Of a stretch of DNA of 22,981 bases, positions 21,501-22,981 are shown piece by piece. This DNA comes from a virus. The notes beneath the pieces were generated by a model. The model did no database searches and had not been told where the DNA came from. It was given only the letters and a program-made list of their open reading frames with translations. A program made the translations under genes and the position numbers. The stretch lies in IMG/VR virus record IMGVR_UViG_3300021375_000168, positions 1 through 22,981 of that record; one strand, given 5' to 3'. Numbering within the stretch: position 1 is the stretch's first letter; every line of letters begins with the position of its first letter.

Positions 21501-22826
21501 GAAATCGTGCCGGACACCAGCGGTTGGGCCAACTATGTGGGCGGCGGCATGGTTGCGACACATGGCCGTTCGCAGCCCAGCGCGGAATGGGTGCTGACGG
21601 GCGAGCATACGCTTTCGATTGTCCAGTCCAACAATGGCAGCAGCGGTTATGCTGAGTGGACGCAGGTCATCAACGTCAAGCCGAGTCAGTGGTATGACGT
21701 GAGCGGGTTGGCGGCCGCGCACCGCTGTAATGTGCAGGTCTATTTGCAGTGGGTAGATGCAAACGGCACCGCCGGTGCCGCGCCATCGACGGGCCTATTT
21801 GCGGCAGGCACTGGCGGCAACAAGATACAGGACTGGACCAACTATGGTTACAAGGCGCAGGCCCCGTCCGATGCTGTTCGCGCCAACCTGATCCTGCGGA
21901 AATTTCCGACCCTGTCTGGGCAGACCGATAGTTGGGCTTGGTTCTGTCGTCCGCAAGTTCGCGAAACTTACGCTGAAGCGCCCACACCCGCACGCTATGC
22001 GCCGGGGCGGGCAGGGGCGGCGTTGGCCAACATGTCGGCGAGCATCACCACAACCCAGAACACGGTCGCGACCGCCAATGCGGCTATCGCGTCCCACGAA
22101 ACGCGCCTTCAGGCTGCCGAGTCCAATGTCAGTCAGACGCTGGGTGCGGTGTCTGATCTCCAAGGGCGGACGACCGCCTATTGGCAGGTGCAGGCGGTCG
22201 CGGGTGATGGTCGTGCGCAAATGCGTCTCGTTGCCGATAGCAATGGGGGCGGGGGCGTTGACATTGTGGGTGACCTTCGCGTGACCGGAAATGCGCTGAT
22301 CACCGGCACGGTTAATCCAGAAGCGCTGGCATTGGGCCGCTTCGTCAAGCGCCTTGGACCGGTCAGCATTTCGCCGACCAATTCGACCGGAACGCTGTAT
22401 TCGGCCACGCTGGGCGAAACGATGGCCAACGGCAGCTATCTGTTGGAAGGGACAGTTGGCTTCACATATTCGTGTGGTCGGTCCACCACGACCTACAATG
22501 GCAAGCCGCTCTACACCGACTACGCGAACGACGGTGGTGTGAATGTCCTGCTCAAGAAAAATGGCAACATCATCGCCAGCACCGGGTGGTCGGGAAATCT
22601 GCTAACCAATTACGGCTCGCTTGCGTATGGTTCGGCGATGACGACTGTGTTCGATGCACCGGCGGCGGACACATACACGGGCAATGTGACGGTGGAAATC
22701 GTCGCGCTCAAAGGCAACGTCGACACCGGTATCGTCAATCAGGGCGATTATTACACGCGCACGATCAGCGGCAACTACACCAATTTCAGCTTCAGCAATC
22801 TCAAGCTGAAATGGACCTTCATCTGA
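15540..22826 (+). CDS. Giant J-like tail tip / receptor-binding protein
   Basis: The 2428-residue tail tip protein is probably the host-recognition determinant. Layout: hydrophobic N-terminal segments (about 5-70); conserved J/gp15-like tip domains with KVPNMSQSL and GTTAAGADVRF (about 75-520); a FnIII-like domain (534-631, EVEVTWTPADSARVAGIQIE); then five beta-rich modules at about 858-1012, 1208-1358, 1440-1612, 1730-1900 and 1980-2155, separated by Ala/Ser-rich spacers at about 648-857, 1016-1199, 1359-1437, 1613-1730 and 1901-1979. Near 2160-2230 is a coiled coil followed by YWQVQAVAGDGRAQMRLVAD (a domain common in phage fibres), and the last 155 residues form a Tyr-, Gly- and Thr-rich beta domain that may bind the receptor. 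The modules look like jelly-roll or carbohydrate-binding folds, by strand pattern only. Start overlaps the DUF6950 stop. Confidence 0.88.
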   Translation: MGKVVTTVLIVAVAVAVVVFAPQIAAAIGASGIFGATVTAATLATITSSLVGLGVSLGLAAVASVFRKVPNMSQSLVDRLNTSVVPSASRKIIIGTTAAGADVRFLENFDRAGSKKDGFAQIVALASHRINAVKSLYLEDTLTWNGSTIVDDHDGGVLAIRSCLEGKANNGFSWGSGSYWTAQHTFTGCAYLATRFKLDSKAWPSGIPSRFTTIVEGCPLYDPRRDSTNGGSGAHRIADQSTWTFREGSTEIGRNPALAMLVYLLGYRINGKLAWGMGIPAHRIDFDNFRAYANLCEEQVLTQSGGTVQRYTADGSFSTADTHETVISGITAAMGSCKLVDTGGLYQLVGGYDDTIGPKVDFDEHDIVAAAGSASPYTWKPAPATRETYNIARGRFADPTNLYQLVDWGVVETDPLADGIPRTMSLDLGLVSRAETCQRIAKQFLLREALGPGVFSATFGPKAFAVQVGSLLTLSLPERGWNRKLFRVQEQVETHDLFFSMVLREESADIYAWDREEKPLPANIRPSSYDPRDTVAPANLAVTSDVINGAGGQQVSEVEVTWTPADSARVAGIQIESRPVGAVAWTEQAALHDPVAGVFRFTSNVGGTDLAVRARYRMDTGVYSDWVGADVISAAIEVIDGKARDDASTAVDTAQQAQETANAAAGATATLNAKFDQLETAVEEADGLIDDLVTTYGLTASAAASADAAAQHEVNAASAATNAVTAKQQAESANSAAAAARTAAETARNQAQTAATSASTALSDSNAAKTAAQSAKADAEAAFANSTSAKNAAVAAQGAAETARNNAQTYASNASNSATGAAGSATTAATKATEAGNSASAASGSAVTAQAGAESASYLDVAHAWDFANNAVNDFTANGGSLTGQSNGLLYAQTGGDPQLIRTGLSFAGSRYTRVIVDLTRTVASTSSAVDLMMFWATAGHSYAAGYRCSPMAVVNPPLNQRTQLTFDLTSAIGSADWLGSTISAIRFDLDSTSGGSFLIHSIRVVGPDGLAPAKSATAAATSASAAATSAGAAGTSATAAQTSATSASTKAGEASTSATNAATSESNAKGSENAAKTSQTAAAGSATSAGNSASAAATSASTASTKATEANQSASTATTQANSAATKAGEASTSASQAATSESNANASKNAAATSANNAAISANAAGGSATAAAGSANNAQTSASSAGNSASAAAAQAIVAASHATGNLVRKGIFSDGSTGTWSGNVTAIATTIAPPDGASRVLRTTNRNSAEGDLIPWPFTTARKLRITGYILAYGSYLGRIGINAVNSAGSNVWYFVAGSSAGASSWTSVDGIVTIPADIVSLRAFIVSDGPDGETGHDVRATSIAISDVTDADAAAASASAAATSASAAGTSATNAGTSANSATQSANTASTKASEAADSASSAATSASSASSASTAAGNSATAANSSDISAKLTAASQMPNDFQSDGKFWQQGFGGLPATLNSITANSTFSFVTNSDVGRSMRITAAGQIDVGNIGMIPLQPDRVYRLTAKVRQQTGSVFAQLQLYRIGVTATGATTANGTVNNPSTFTFASLNQWVELMGTVPAATTNAMIAAGAASIRCLLRLLAASTTVTVDYAFIRLEDITESNSAAGSANAAANSASQASASQSSAGSSASSAQSSATTAATKAGEASTSASQASTSASNAAGSANTASQQAGLAAQSATNSGSSASAAAGSASTASTKASEASQSANAAQSALVTASSVAQALMPNTFGDLKNWTWDYSNGTSDWSGDSRVRAFDHSTHGRVMEITNNPAFVPHISSKGRVALVRDHKYRITVKWCLVGQQNGDVAVTASIFAIGLKPDNSQWNNISLGSQIAPGNSGWGWSNFATHALDVDANTLMDQGCTWVRPLFRIDSQGVYYVQSIDFRDVTSEVASAASAAAASTSYSNALYEATQAAQRSSAASGSANTASIQAGNAASSASAAAGSAATASNQAAAASSSASLAATYSTAGGNLLVNTEIVPDTSGWANYVGGGMVATHGRSQPSAEWVLTGEHTLSIVQSNNGSSGYAEWTQVINVKPSQWYDVSGLAAAHRCNVQVYLQWVDANGTAGAAPSTGLFAAGTGGNKIQDWTNYGYKAQAPSDAVRANLILRKFPTLSGQTDSWAWFCRPQVRETYAEAPTPARYAPGRAGAALANMSASITTTQNTVATANAAIASHETRLQAAESNVSQTLGAVSDLQGRTTAYWQVQAVAGDGRAQMRLVADSNGGGGVDIVGDLRVTGNALITGTVNPEALALGRFVKRLGPVSISPTNSTGTLYSATLGETMANGSYLLEGTVGFTYSCGRSTTTYNGKPLYTDYANDGGVNVLLKKNGNIIASTGWSGNLLTNYGSLAYGSAMTTVFDAPAADTYTGNVTVEIVALKGNVDTGIVNQGDYYTRTISGNYTNFSFSNLKLKWTFI
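18687..18980 (+). repeat. Imperfect direct repeats in the Ala/Ser spacer of the J gene
   Basis: The segment encoding TKAGEASTSA recurs at residues 1050 and 1127 of the J protein (77 residues, 231 bases apart), followed by similar TSES(N) sequence; a third copy starts at residue 1652 (20493). Related ASTKASEA units occur in spacers 3 and 4. Coding differs at the DNA level by synonymous changes, so these are old duplications under selection for protein composition. Confidence 0.6.
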
Positions 22827-22830
22827 AATG

Positions 22831-22854
22831 GGCGGGCGCGGAAGCGTGCCCGCC
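22831..22854 (+). terminator. Hairpin after the J gene, probable weak terminator
   Basis: GGCGGGCGCG (22831-22840) pairs with CGTGCCCGCC (22845-22854) with a GAAG loop and one G-U. It is five bases after the J stop. No U-run follows; position and GC-rich stem suggest a terminator. Confidence 0.5.
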
Positions 22855-22939
22855 TAATACCGACCTCCAGTGATGCTGACTCACGAGGGGGATTCCCAAG
22901 GCGCTGAATTTCTGAATCTATGGCTTCCCGTTGGAGGGC

Positions 22940-22981
22940 ATGGCGATGGGTGCAGCGATCGGATTGCGGGACGACTTTGAC
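22940..22981 (+). CDS. Transposase N-terminus resembling IS630 family (runs off the right edge)
   Basis: From the ATG at 22940 (an internal ATG at 22946) the frame gives MAMGAAIGLRDDFD and stays open to the edge. The string MGxAIGLRDDFDA is familiar from the start of IS630-type transposases of alphaproteobacteria. A TTGGAGG Shine-Dalgarno stands a few bases upstream. With only 14 residues, this is a pattern match and could be wrong; 22855-22939 would then be the IS end region. No terminal repeat can be confirmed. Confidence 0.5.
   Translation, partial: MAMGAAIGLRDDFD

Overview
This window is most of the packaging, head and tail region of a siphophage-type prophage (HK97/lambda-like gene order). 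It is GC-rich, and protein style suggests an alphaproteobacterial host, probably a sphingomonad; this is inferred from protein and tail-gene character and not proven. The prophage is bracketed by insertion sequences: the 5' end of an IS256-family transposase leaves the window on the left (minus strand, 70 to <1), and a short start resembling an IS630-type transposase enters on the right (22940 to >22981). No integrase, repressor, att site, holin or endolysin is visible.

Left part (1-2136): the IS256 element cuts a small DUF4393-like gene that lay downstream of a DUF6232-like two-helix membrane protein (minus strand). After an intergenic region with two inverted repeats, the plus-strand phage operon begins with a 37-residue ORF overlapping an HNH endonuclease, followed by a second HNH_2-type gene whose ribosome binding site lies in a hairpin. 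Packaging (2301-5461): P27-type small terminase and large terminase are separated by a reverse-oriented lipoprotein gene, and another reverse-oriented exported protein lies before the small terminase. Both look like morons (accessory cargo genes).

Head (5469-9372): portal, HK97-type prohead protease, HK97-fold major capsid, a strong intrinsic terminator, then two head-tail connectors. Tail (9369-22826): HK97 gp10-like protein, DUF3168 tail terminator, tail tube, the G/GT tail assembly chaperone pair made by -1 frameshifting on a nine-A run, tape measure, a distal tail-like protein, a hub-like gene broken by a frameshift, a DUF6950 (NlpC/P60-like) protein, and a 2428-residue J-like tip protein carrying five beta-rich modules separated by Ala/Ser-rich spacers.

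The most unusual signal is a short start-associated sequence, TAAATA followed by 4-5 bases and then the start codon. It precedes eight genes that are not simply coupled to the gene before them (37-aa ORF, large terminase, portal, protease, connector, tape measure, distal tail, DUF6950). These genes lack an obvious Shine-Dalgarno. The capsid and tail tube genes, which have good Shine-Dalgarno sequences, instead have TAAATA 40-60 bases upstream. This fits either a phage-specific promoter producing leaderless mRNAs or a translation signal.
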